Shown piece by piece: positions 44,812 through 53,667 of a DNA stretch of 64,000 nucleotides. A program made the position numbers and the translations under genes. The stretch is from assembly GCF_947507565.1 (NCBI RefSeq), contig NC_089188.1, positions 124,001 to 188,000 on the forward strand, written 5' to 3'. Origin of the DNA: Oscarella lobularis (lineage: Eukaryota > Porifera > Homoscleromorpha > Homosclerophorida > Oscarellidae). The notes beneath the pieces were generated by a model. It was not told where the DNA came from, did not search any database, and saw only the letters and a program-made list of their open reading frames with translations. Within the stretch, counting starts at the first letter, position 1. Every line of letters starts with the position of its first letter.

Positions 44812-47755
44812 ATGGGACGATGGACGCAGTTGCGACTTCTTTTATGGAAGAACTACGTTCTACAGGTTTGCCCTGACGCACAGACGAGTAAATCGACTCG
44901 CTTTCAGGCCGTTTTCCCTCTCTAGATCCGTCGTCCCATCGGAACGGCGATGGAAATCATCGTCCCGATACTCGCAATAGTGTTTCTCATCATCATTAGG
45001 TTGGTAGACCGCTTCGTCGAGCGCTGAAATCGTCAAATCGATCGATTTAGACGATTGACAGATGCAAGACTCAGTGAAGGAGGAACACAATGCATGTGTA
45101 AATCGCTCGATCACAAATCGAGTCGTTCATTTTCTCTTATGCAGCGACATTCAATGAACATCCACTGACGACCCAGTTCTCTCCAACGCCCTTTCCTAAT
45201 TCGAATCGGCTGGCCTATGCACAGTTCAGATGGTCTGATGATATAGACGCCTTAGTGCAAATTAAATAAATGCTATTTATAGTTAAATTTGTTATGACAC
45301 GTGTTCGTGAATTAATGGGAATCGTCACTCTTCCTTATCCCACGGAATCAGCAGCTGTAGCAGCAGCTGCAAATGAGACGACGTTTAGTTTCGTTACCCC
45401 TTTCTGTAGGGATAGACTGTTTAGTTTCGTTACCCCTACAGCTTTCTTTCGAATAGTCATGCGAAGTTAACGAATTTAACTTTCTTATTAATAGATTGTC
45501 AATGCCTGGGCTAATCTTCCTTTGGTCTACCTCTTCTCCTTTCTCTTCAGCTCTCCCTACACTGGCTTTGCGATCATGGTTCTGATTCTCGTTCTCACTT
45601 CCTTGGTGCGAATGTTAGCATTTGAATTGTTTATGTAAGCATGATTCTTTTTTCTACAGCTGGGAACAATTCTCGTCTTTGTGTTCCTTATTATACCGGG
45701 TATTGATTTGCCAACTGCAGCTCACGTCTGTCGCTATATCTTCTTCCTTCAACCAAATTATGCGTACGTGATCAGCAGCATTGGCAAAGTAAAAGCTATG
45801 ACACATTTCTAGATTTAGTCAATCGTTATCCGAACGGTCCAGAAGCCCTGTTCAGTGTCAAACATGTTAGCTCTTTTCATCCTATATTTAGTATTCATAA
45901 TGTCTTCTGTTTTAGCTCGCAGTTCGGGTATTGAAAACACTTTTGCTTCCAATGAACTCTCTCTCACTCGTCCTGGAATCGGAGTTCCCGTTCTCTACCT
46001 CTTCTTTGAAGGCATCGTTTATTTTCTCTTAGTATTTCTCGTGCAGGTGAGCTCCTTACCGTGCACCAATGTAGTTTAAGGTTTGCATATATTTTAGTAT
46101 CGCTTCTTCATACCTATACAAGATGATCGAGCTTTAGCTGAGAGCACGCCTATCGACGAGGTATACACACGTGCCTTTTATGGCGACAGTTCTTGCAGTC
46201 TTTCTTGTGTTACTTAGGACGCCGATGTTGCTGCAGAAAGAGAGGCTGTCATGTCTCCTGATTTCGACGACACCTCTTCTATCGTCGTAGCTAAGAATCT
46301 TACTAAGGTATGTCATGAGGATTTGTCTTTGTGTTATAACAAGGTCTTCTCTCTCTTCTAGCAATATCGTAAAGCTGCTCAGCCAGCTGTCGATCATTTG
46401 ACGTTTAGCATTCCACGTGGCGAATGCTTTGGACTTCTTGGGCTCAATGGTACTTTAGAAAATTTTTCTATCACAGCATTTCTTTTCTGATGTGAGTCAG
46501 GTGCTCGTAAGACGACTACGTTTAAAATTCTGACTGGTGATTTGACGATGTTCGCTGGAACATCTTACATCGAAGGGCTTAATATCCGCTCCGATCTTCA
46601 TCGTGTGCAACGTCTAGTGGGATATTGTCCTCAGGTACAAAGACATTTTATTATACTTCTTTGCCTAATTTTTTTGATGTGTTTTTCTCAAGTTTGATTC
46701 TCTTATTGAGCGTTTAACTGGCCGTGAATATTTGACGTGCATCGCTCGACTTCGCGGTTACGTGCCCTCCTCTATCTCGGTAGTCGTGCAGAAGATCATA
46801 GATCGTCTTGATTTGAATGAATATGCAGACAGAACGTGTGGAACATACAGGTTGGCTAAGATCATGTATTCTGATTACTTGCACGTGTTTCTCTTTCTAT
46901 GTTAGCGGTGGCAATGAAAGAAAGTTGAGCACTGCCGTTGCACTTGTAGGAGATCCGTCAGTTGTTTTCTTGGTACGTTTCTCTTACTTTACTTGGCCTA
47001 TACTGACTAATAAGACGTGAAGGATGAACCCACACCTGGAATGGATCCTAAGGCTCGCCGTTTCCTATGGGATTGCTTAGTCGATGTACTCAAAGAAGGA
47101 CGAAGTATTGTCTTGACGTCTCATAGGTATGACTTGTTCCTCGATATCTCAATCTTTTTTTTTAATGTTCTTAATTCTCAGCATGAAAGAATGCGAAGCT
47201 CTGTGCACTCGTCTTGGAATTCTTGTCAACGGTCGTTTCAAATGCTTGGCAAGCATTCAGCACCTCAAAAACAGGTACACAAAAAAACAAAGAGCATTAG
47301 ACTCTATATCTTACATGTTTAAAGATTTGGCGGAGGGTTCTCTCTCACTGTCATTGTGGGAGAGGCAATGACAGACAACGTTCAAGCGCCGAACACCGCT
47401 ACCTCAACTGTGGCCATTATAATAAGACTTCATTCAAAGAAAGTTTCCTGGTGCGAAGTTGACTGATGAACATGGGGTACGTATTGCCTTCCGATGAATA
47501 TATTTTGTCTACTTTATTTTTTCGGCAGGGACAACTCGGATACGACTTGATGAGTGGTCAGCAGTGGTCCTACATTTTCGATTCTCTCGAGTCGGCTAGA
47601 GTCGATCAGGATCTCAATTTGGCTGGCTACAGTGTGAGCCAGACAACTCTCGAAGAAGTGAGTGTGCTGATTCACCCGTTTATTATAGCTATAGTATCGG
47701 GTTATTGTAACAGGTTTTTCTGCATTTTGCTAAAGAACAAAAGGAAGCTGACTAA
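44812..47755 (+). pseudogene. ABCA-like: ABCA-family transporter, internally deleted, about 19 exons
   Basis: Exon 1 (44812-44865) reads MGRWTQLRLLLWKNYVLQ and exon 2 (44926-44999) RRPIGTAMEIIVPILAIVF, the classic ABCA N-terminus. 45145-45254 (FNEHPLTTQFSPTPF) and about 45283-45400 look like the start of the ectodomain, but splice phases do not join cleanly. The gene then jumps to the last transmembrane segments (45495-46046: NLPLVYLFSFLFSSP, RPGIGVPVLYLFFEGIVYF). The nucleotide-binding domain spans 46362-47274: [54 protein letters not shown] and VLTSHR. The end is GYSVSQTTLEE-VFLHFA, stop at 47755. Full ABCA proteins exceed 1500 residues, so most of ectodomain 1, TMD1, NBD1 and early TMD2 are missing. 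Walker A has Arg where Gly is expected (GARKTT), and a frame break lies near 47440. I favour a decayed or truncated copy. Exon borders 45495-47274 are otherwise clean, so expression is possible. Confidence 0.8.
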
Positions 47756-48239
47756 GTTTCACTTGTCGTCTGTAAACTGTCTTGTTTTCTTGTGCTGCCT
47801 ATTGTTTTTCTGTTCCGTTTTGCTTCGGTAAAAGGTGAGCCCACTTGTTCCCCTGTTTTCTTTGTTGCAGTAGACATTAGATAGAATATATGCCGCAATT
47901 TTAGAAGCATTCCTGATACGTAACCTTCTTAGGGACGACAGCATTTAAATATTCCATGATCTGTTGATACACGCGAGAGAACAGCAATTCGTTGAAACGT
48001 TTATTACAGTGTATTAATAATAAATTACCAAAACTAGACAACTAAAAATTTGTATATTGTTTCTTAATTAACTAGTAGCGCCAGCCAAACACACAGGAAA
48101 TGAAAAACTTGTCTAATCCTTAGACCTCCGCCCAATTTCTAAACAAATTGCCTAACCGATATAATCTTTTTTCAGATTTAGATAACCATTTTAGAATTCC
48201 GGCCAACCACCCTTTCACGTCCACCAAAAATTAAGAATC
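47756..48239. other. start of the tandem-duplicated segment
   Basis: From about 47945 (GATACACGCGAGAGAACAGC at 47967) the sequence is homologous to about 61036 onward and, more weakly, to 56895 onward. The left edge of the duplicated unit therefore lies only about 190 bp after the ABCA stop. No gene in this part. Confidence 0.6.
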
Positions 48240-48687
48240 TTAAATTGAAAAAAGATTTTGATTTGAATATGATAAATCAAGAGCACATACTGCACGCATG
48301 GTCAAACTGTAAAAAACAACCTTGCAAAAATTCCTCATCGCACCGCTAAGTTTTCGTCCTGCCACAACGAAAGAAGCAAAGCCACTGACATTCACAGAAT
48401 AACTTGGACACTTATCTGATCCATCACAGGTAACGTCCTCCAATGACGTAACGACTCCAACGTCCATCCCACTGAGAGAAACCCTATAAAATGAGCATGG
48501 ATTCTAAACTAGAACCATTCCAAAGTACCTCACCTATCATAGTTGCCTTGAGATGTTTCAATTTCAATAATTAATTTCCTTTCTCCGTCCATGTATATAA
48601 AGAAGATATAGGAACTCAGGTAGAATGTCTCACAGGTGAGGAATCGGTTGGAGAGCCCAACGCTTTTGACAATTAATTTGGAAACGC
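48240..48687 (-). CDS. unknown secreted-type fragment, two exons (unit 1 copy)
   Basis: Minus-strand exons 48534-48687 (acceptor CGGTTGTAG, donor GATAG followed by GTGAGG) and 48240-48483 join in phase. The product of about 130 residues contains SNRFLTCETFYLSSYIFF, MDGERKLIIEIETSQGNY, VSLSGMDVGVVTSLEDVTCD and FVVAGRKLSGAMRNFCK, ending at a stop at 48240. Cys pairs and beta-rich composition suggest an extracellular domain, but I do not recognise the family. The N-terminal part is missing. Degenerate copies lie at 57100-57250 and 61330-61640, in the same position relative to the downstream kelch/kinase genes, so this is probably a passenger of the segmental duplication. Confidence 0.5.
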
Positions 48688-48855
48688 CTACAACCGTAAA
48701 AATGATTCAATTAGTCTAAATAATAAAATCAAACTCTGAAGTAGATTACATTAGTTTTAGGCTAAAACATTATCTGCAGAAAATAGATCCGGAAAATATT
48801 TTCTATTCCATCATTGTATGCTGCCTAAAGACGAGACCCTATTAATAACATTCAA

Positions 48856-48905
48856 AAAGAGAGAAAGGGGCCCCTCCTCTCTTTCTCTTTCTACTCTCTC
48901 TCATA
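48856..48905. promoter_or_regulatory. conserved purine/pyrimidine tract, unit 1
   Basis: AAAGAGAGAAAGGGGCCCCT followed by CCTCTCTTTCTCTTT forms an imperfect palindrome of a purine run and a pyrimidine run around GGGGCCCC. It is conserved at 57410-57460 and 61905-61955, always between the minus-strand fragment and the kelch gene. Candidate shared promoter element, inferred from conservation and position only. Confidence 0.4.
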
Positions 48906-49028
48906 CCTCAGTTTCTTGTCTTCGTCGCTCGCCACCAGTCCAATTGATCTTCAGAGGTCTATTTGGCTTCTTCGTTGACGCCGAATTAACGATTTCGCTG
49001 CACAATTCAGTTTCCGCGAGAAAAGTTG

Positions 49029-49530
49029 TTCGCTGTGGCTAGAGTCACGGTAACGTAACTCACCGTAACTGTAACGAGGTAGCGCACGGTAACCTAGAGA
49101 GCTTAAAAGCGTTTTTCACGTACCTAACCCAACACTAACCCTAAACCTTACCGGTATCGGTGGCGGCCCCGCTCCGGGCTTAACCGCCCCAATGAGCATA
49201 GGTCGCAGAGGGGGGCTTCGCCCCCCTGGAACCACCATGCTACGGGCGGTTAAGCCACAGTCGCGGGTGATCGTATATCGCCGCTTAGGCACAGAGAAAA
49301 AAGAAGAAAAGAAAAAAAAAGAAAAAAAAAGATCACGCTTCGGGATTCGAACCAGCGACACGTCACGTGCCCGTTGTTCATGCATCCCCAGCGTCAGGCC
49401 AACCCACCTGCCCGTTGAGCTACCGCGAACCTTGCGTAGGAGTCGATATCACATGCTCTTAACTACATCATTACCGTGACTCCAAGCCGTGAGAGTTGAG
49501 TCACGGTACCGTGACTCTAGACACAGCGAA
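49029..49530. mobile_element. MITE-like insertion with 26-bp TIRs, present only in unit 1
   Basis: Termini 49029-49054 (TTCGCTGTGGCTAGAGTCAC...) and 49505-49530 are inverted repeats with about two mismatches in 26. The otherwise collinear duplicates at 57585-57605 and 62098-62118 lack this segment (GAGAAAATTTGCTTCACCGA and GAGAAAAATTGCTTCACCGA are continuous), so they are empty sites. The flanks AAAAGTTG and GAAAATCG suggest an imperfect 8-bp target duplication. Internal sequence includes further GAGTCACGGTA repeats, a poly-A/G tract and a tRNA-like segment. Confidence 0.75.
49331..49432 (-). repeat. tRNA-derived (SINE-like) segment inside the MITE
   Basis: On the minus strand, GGTTCGCGGTAGCTCAACGG gives an A-box-like TAGCTCAACGGGCAGG at about 49407-49422, and GGTTCGAATCCC at 49342-49353 matches the pol III B box. 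A run of T on the minus strand (plus-strand A-rich 49291-49330) follows as a terminator. The acceptor stem does not pair well and the body is about 100 nt, so it is a tRNA-derived element rather than a functional tRNA gene. Confidence 0.6.
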
Positions 49531-49677
49531 AATCGTTTCACGGAGAAAACAGGTCGACAACCAGGACGATCTGTGTCTTATTCGATCATAATCGAACGGG
49601 CTCAATCCAGAATATTCCGTGAAACACACAAAGAAAAGGTGAACCTTTACTGCGCGTGCGCACTGGTTGTCAGAGTA

Positions 49678-52600
49678 ATGGCTTCGCTTCGTCAAAAACT
49701 TCGCAAAAACGACTTCTCCGACGACGACTCTCAAACCATCGCACCCGAGAAACGGCGTTCTCATGAATGCGCGTTGGTCGACGATCATCTTCATCTCTTC
49801 GGTGGCTTCGATGGATCAAAATTCTTTCCCCGCAATGAAATCTTTGTGATGAATGTTCGAAGAGCGAAAAAGAAGTGGATCCGTCGATTGACTCGTGGTC
49901 AAACGATTCCTCCACCTTGTGCGGGAGCACGATGTGTTGTCATCGACAAGATGATCTACTCATACGGGGGAATCACGGAAGAGGATCGTTTCCTGGGAAT
50001 CGTTTATCGTCTCGATCCGAAGAAAATGGAATGGATCGAAGTAGCGACGCCTATCGGAGGAAAGAAACCGCACGAACGCTCATACTGCTGTTTGTGTGCG
50101 ATTGGATCAAGAATGATCATGTTTGGGGGACAGAGCGAAAAGAAGATTCCTCGTGATCAACTCCAGTCTGGGGCAACTCAGGATGAATACGATTGGAGTA
50201 ATGATATTTATGAATTTCAACTTGAAGAGGGAAATGAAAAAGGTGACTCGATTTAATATCAATTTGATAATAATTTGAAATATAAACTAGGAATGTGGTT
50301 GGATTTGGAATTAAGTGGAACACGACCAAAACCACTTGTTTTCGCTGCCATGGCAGCCGTTGACGAGCATCGAGCATTACTTCATGGAAGGGACGTGGAG
50401 AATGAATCTCACTCTATTTTATTAGATTTAAATCGCAAAGTAAACCTGTGTAGTTAAATAATAAATCTGTTTAGCAATATTTTTAGTTGTGGACAATCAT
50501 TGATTTCAATGTGAAACCATCACCAAGACATGGCCATACAATTTGTCAATTACTGACAGAAGGATTAGAAGACGAATCATTTTGTCTTGTCGTTGGCGGT
50601 AAAATTGTCGACAAAACAAATTCTGACTATGTTTACATTCTGGATTGTGACAATTCCAAAGCATATGAGGTTGTTATAATTTTACTTTTATTGAATGTTT
50701 AATGATTATTTGTTAAGATGGACGTCGATCCGCAATTGGGAATAGTTATGATGCACACATGTCATTGTGTGCAGAACGAAGACAAGACTACAGACGTCAT
50801 TGTCTCAGGTGGTGTTGAATTCGTCTCCTCTTGGCTGTCTTCGTTCCGGCCTATTCTTAGCGGTTTTCATCTTGGCAGTAACGTGCTGTAATTATTATAA
50901 CCAACGTCTAAATAATGAATTTTTTAGACGTGAAGAACGAGCCGTACATGAAAATTAAACGAGAAATTCTCTCGTCGAGACGGGCGTCAGTTCGTGCAGC
51001 AACTTCATATCCGCGTCTTTCACTTCCAAGTGACAGAGAAGATATTGAAATGATGCAACGCGAGCTCGAGCATTTGCGACGAAGGTGCTCTGAATTGACC
51101 GAAGAAAAATCGTCTATCAGGTTATATATTATGTTGTATTCTATTGTAAAGTATAACGTAATTTTTTGTCTTTTAGGAATGAACTGGTCTCTGTGCAAAG
51201 TCTCCTGCAAAAGGAAATCACTCAGATTAGGTTAGTTAATTTTGTAAATATCGTTTATCTTTTAATTTCAATCATAACGGGAATTTTATTACTTTCAGAG
51301 AAGAACTGACCTCTTCTCATCGTCTTGTTGAGCGTAAAGACGGAGAAATTGCACATATCAGGTTATTGATGGAAAGTAATAAATTAATTTTGTTTCATCT
51401 TTTAATTATAGGCGAGAATTGGCGTCTGTTCAAAGAGAAGCATCTATTGCTCAACGTCGTCTTGAACAGGAAAAAGACCAACAGATTGCTTCAATTCGGT
51501 AGCCACGAAAAAATAGGCTTAGCCAATAGTTGATATATTTATTGGTTTTAGAGGGGAACTGGCCACTTCTCAACGGCTTGCACAGGATAAAGACGGAGTG
51601 ATTGCTCGCATCAGGTCATTGAAAATAATTCCTAATAAATAAAATAATCAATTTATTAGGAAATAGTGATATTAATAATAGTCTCTCTAATGTTATGTAC
51701 TGTAGAGGAGAATTGGACGTTTCTGTGACGCACTGGAGAACCCTTGAAGCATCTTGCAACGAAATGAGACGAACCCTGGACGATTTCACTGACGTGTTGA
51801 ACATCAATCGCGATGATGTTCACGTGACTGACCAAAAACTGGGTTCCGGAGGATTTGCAAGTAAATTCTATTTAATTAAGAAATATTTCAGACCTCACCA
51901 ATTGCATTCAGGCGTTTCAGTTGGCCGATGGCGCGGAGTGACAGTGGCCGTGAAAAAGATTCACGACCTCATCACGAATCGTCGAAACATGGCAATGTTC
52001 AAACAAGAAGTTCTCGTCTGCAGTCGACTTCATCATCCCAATATCATGACCGTTTGCGGAGCGGTGATGACCGAAAGAGTTCCTTTTCAAATGATCATGG
52101 AATTACTCGAGGGATCGGTTGGTGAAGTCATCACAGCCTCTCACGCTTCCGAGTCTTATTTGACTATTTACGAGCAGCTGTCTATTGCCATGGACATGAC
52201 GTCAGGAATCGCATATCTTCATCAGAATCGTCCTCGTCCCTACATCCACGGAGACATTCGTCCTTCAAATGTCCTCGTTACAAAAGATATGAAAGTGAAA
52301 GTAGGTGACTTGGGAGCAGCTCATCTCATCGAGAGTTCTCTGTCCGCTGGCCCACTCAGTCCTCCTTATCTCGCTCCAGAAAGAGTGCCGCGTGCTGACG
52401 GCACTGCCGCTTCAAGCACGTTGAGCAGTGACGTCTATAGCGTGGGAGTGTCTCTTATTGAAATATTCACGGGTGAGGGTCCTGTACCAGAAGTGAGGCA
52501 CACTCAATTGGCCTCTCTTGCTAATCGTCCTAACTTATTAATGCTCTGCTCTCGCTTGATTGATTGTAACCCGGCCAATCGACCCCTAGCCCAATCATGC

Positions 52601-52738
52601 TTCGAAACGCTTTTAGCTGAGTTTGTTCAGAATAAAAGTCGCTTGGCAGCGTTAGGGGGGATCGCCTCAAACCGAATGGTGAAGGGTGTGTTTGAAGGAG
52701 ACGCTCACAAAGTCGTATTTCCAGGACTTTTCTATTAG
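49678..52738 (+). CDS. kelch / coiled-coil / TKL-like kinase, gene 1 (832 aa)
   Basis: Exons: 49678-50242, 50291-50439, 50487-50669, 50718-50877, 50928-51120, 51177-51230, 51299-51361, 51412-51498, 51552-51614, 51706-51860, 51912-52738. They splice in frame to 832 codons. ATG 49678 (MASLRQKLRKND) is used because it is the start shared by all copies. Residues about 20-350 are kelch-type beta-propeller repeats (HLFGGFDG, MIYSYGG, RMIMFGG). About 352-416 is a basic, Arg/Ser-rich linker, and 416-505 a coiled coil made of cassette exons (EELTSSHRLVERKDGEIAHI). The kinase (about 548-800) has GSGGFA, VAVKK (Lys 572), HGDIRPSNVLV (Asp 672), GDLG (690) and LAPER (712). HGD replaces HRD and DLG replaces DFG, but the catalytic Lys, Asp, Asn and metal-binding Asp are kept, so activity is possible. 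No TM or signal peptide: a cytoplasmic signalling protein. Confidence 0.88.
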
Positions 52739-52898
52739 TCTCAAATTTTTAATTGTTATTGTTGATTCTTTGGTGTTCGGTTTCGTGTTCGTAAGTTTCT
52801 GTATTTTTGATAAATTCTCTGCTTTTACGTTACGAAGACACACTATTTTCTCAGGTGCAGCGTTATTTTTGTAAATAAACCCTTTACTTTTTGCACAG

Positions 52899-52928
52899 GG
52901 TAAAGACGGAGTGATTGCTCAAATCAGG
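52899..52928 (+). pseudogene. truncated coiled-coil cassette exon
   Basis: TTTTTGCACAG followed by GGTAAAGACGGAGTGATTGC and a donor-like ATCAGGTCATTG is the 3' half of an exon nearly identical to 51552-51614. Its 5' half is lost, which marks a likely recombination breakpoint 160 bp after the gene 1 kinase stop. Confidence 0.6.
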
Positions 52929-53033
52929 TCATTGAGAATAATGCTTCATAAATAAATTATTAAATGATGTTTTACCTCTTTACAAAATAAAAAGATAAAT
53001 GTTTATTGATAACGTGAAGTGTTTTTAATTTAG

Positions 53034-53485
53034 AGAAGAACTGACGTCTTCCCAACGTCGTCTGCAGGTTAAAGAAAAAGAAATTATTCAAATAAGGTAT
53101 TATCCGTTCTGTGAACCACTTGCTCCAAGGGAAGGTTATTCTGTTTTTATAGGAAAGAACTCGCTGGTTCTAGACTAGGAGGTGAAAAGAGATAGTGTAG
53201 TTTTTGGCTTCATCACATTCAGTTCTTGCAGATGCACTTCCAAAGGAAATCAACAAGTTCCTCATTCACGTCGACGTCGTGACACTAGTAGCGGCAAAAT
53301 GGCAAAGGTTTGCTGTTTGTTTGGGACATCAAGGCAATGCCATACCGCAGTACAAAGAAAAGTCTGATGAGAATTTTATTCGGGCTATGATGATCATAGA
53401 GGATTGGGTAGCAAAACGCGGTCGAGAGGCAACGGCAAATGCTCTTACTGAAGCGTGTGAGGGAGTGTGGCATTCACAAAGATAA
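53034..53485 (+). CDS. coiled-coil plus Death-domain terminal exons
   Basis: Exons 53034-53096 (63 nt; EELTSSQRRLQVKEKEIIQI, a coiled-coil cassette), 53153-53181 (KELAGSRLG) and 53232-53485 join in phase to a Death-like domain of about 84 residues: LPKEINKFLIHVDVVTLVAA, KWQRFAVCLG, FIRAMMIIEDWVAKRGREAT, ANALTEACEGV. The helical pattern, W...LG and the (M)IIxxW(V)xxxG core match Death-superfamily adaptors. No own start exon is seen. The first cassette starts in phase 2, exactly compatible with donors of gene 1 such as 51614, so it may be an alternative 3' end of gene 1 (kelch-coil-Death, 620 codons if spliced from 51614) or the tail of a gene whose front was deleted. Confidence 0.7.
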
Positions 53486-53667
53486 CATTGAAGCTGCTTA
53501 TAGAAAGAAGTCGAAGTCGTGAAATTTCTCCATAATTAATTTCTTGCCTTTGTTTTAAATTTTGTTTTTACTTTTTTGTACAGTGTATGATTTTTGCTTT
53601 TTTTGATTGCGCTTCTGTGTTTGCGATTGCGCAAATTGTCGTTGCTAGGCATGTGACTGTTTACAAC

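Noticed and set aside
45263-45470. Independent small gene with GTTTAGTTTCGTTACCCC repeats
   Set aside because: Part of it (TRVREL...TLPYPTES) fits the ABCA ectodomain start; the rest is a short duplicated non-coding string.
49331-49432. A functional tRNA gene
   Set aside because: A- and B-box matches are good, but the acceptor stem does not pair and the body is too long, so it is called tRNA-derived.
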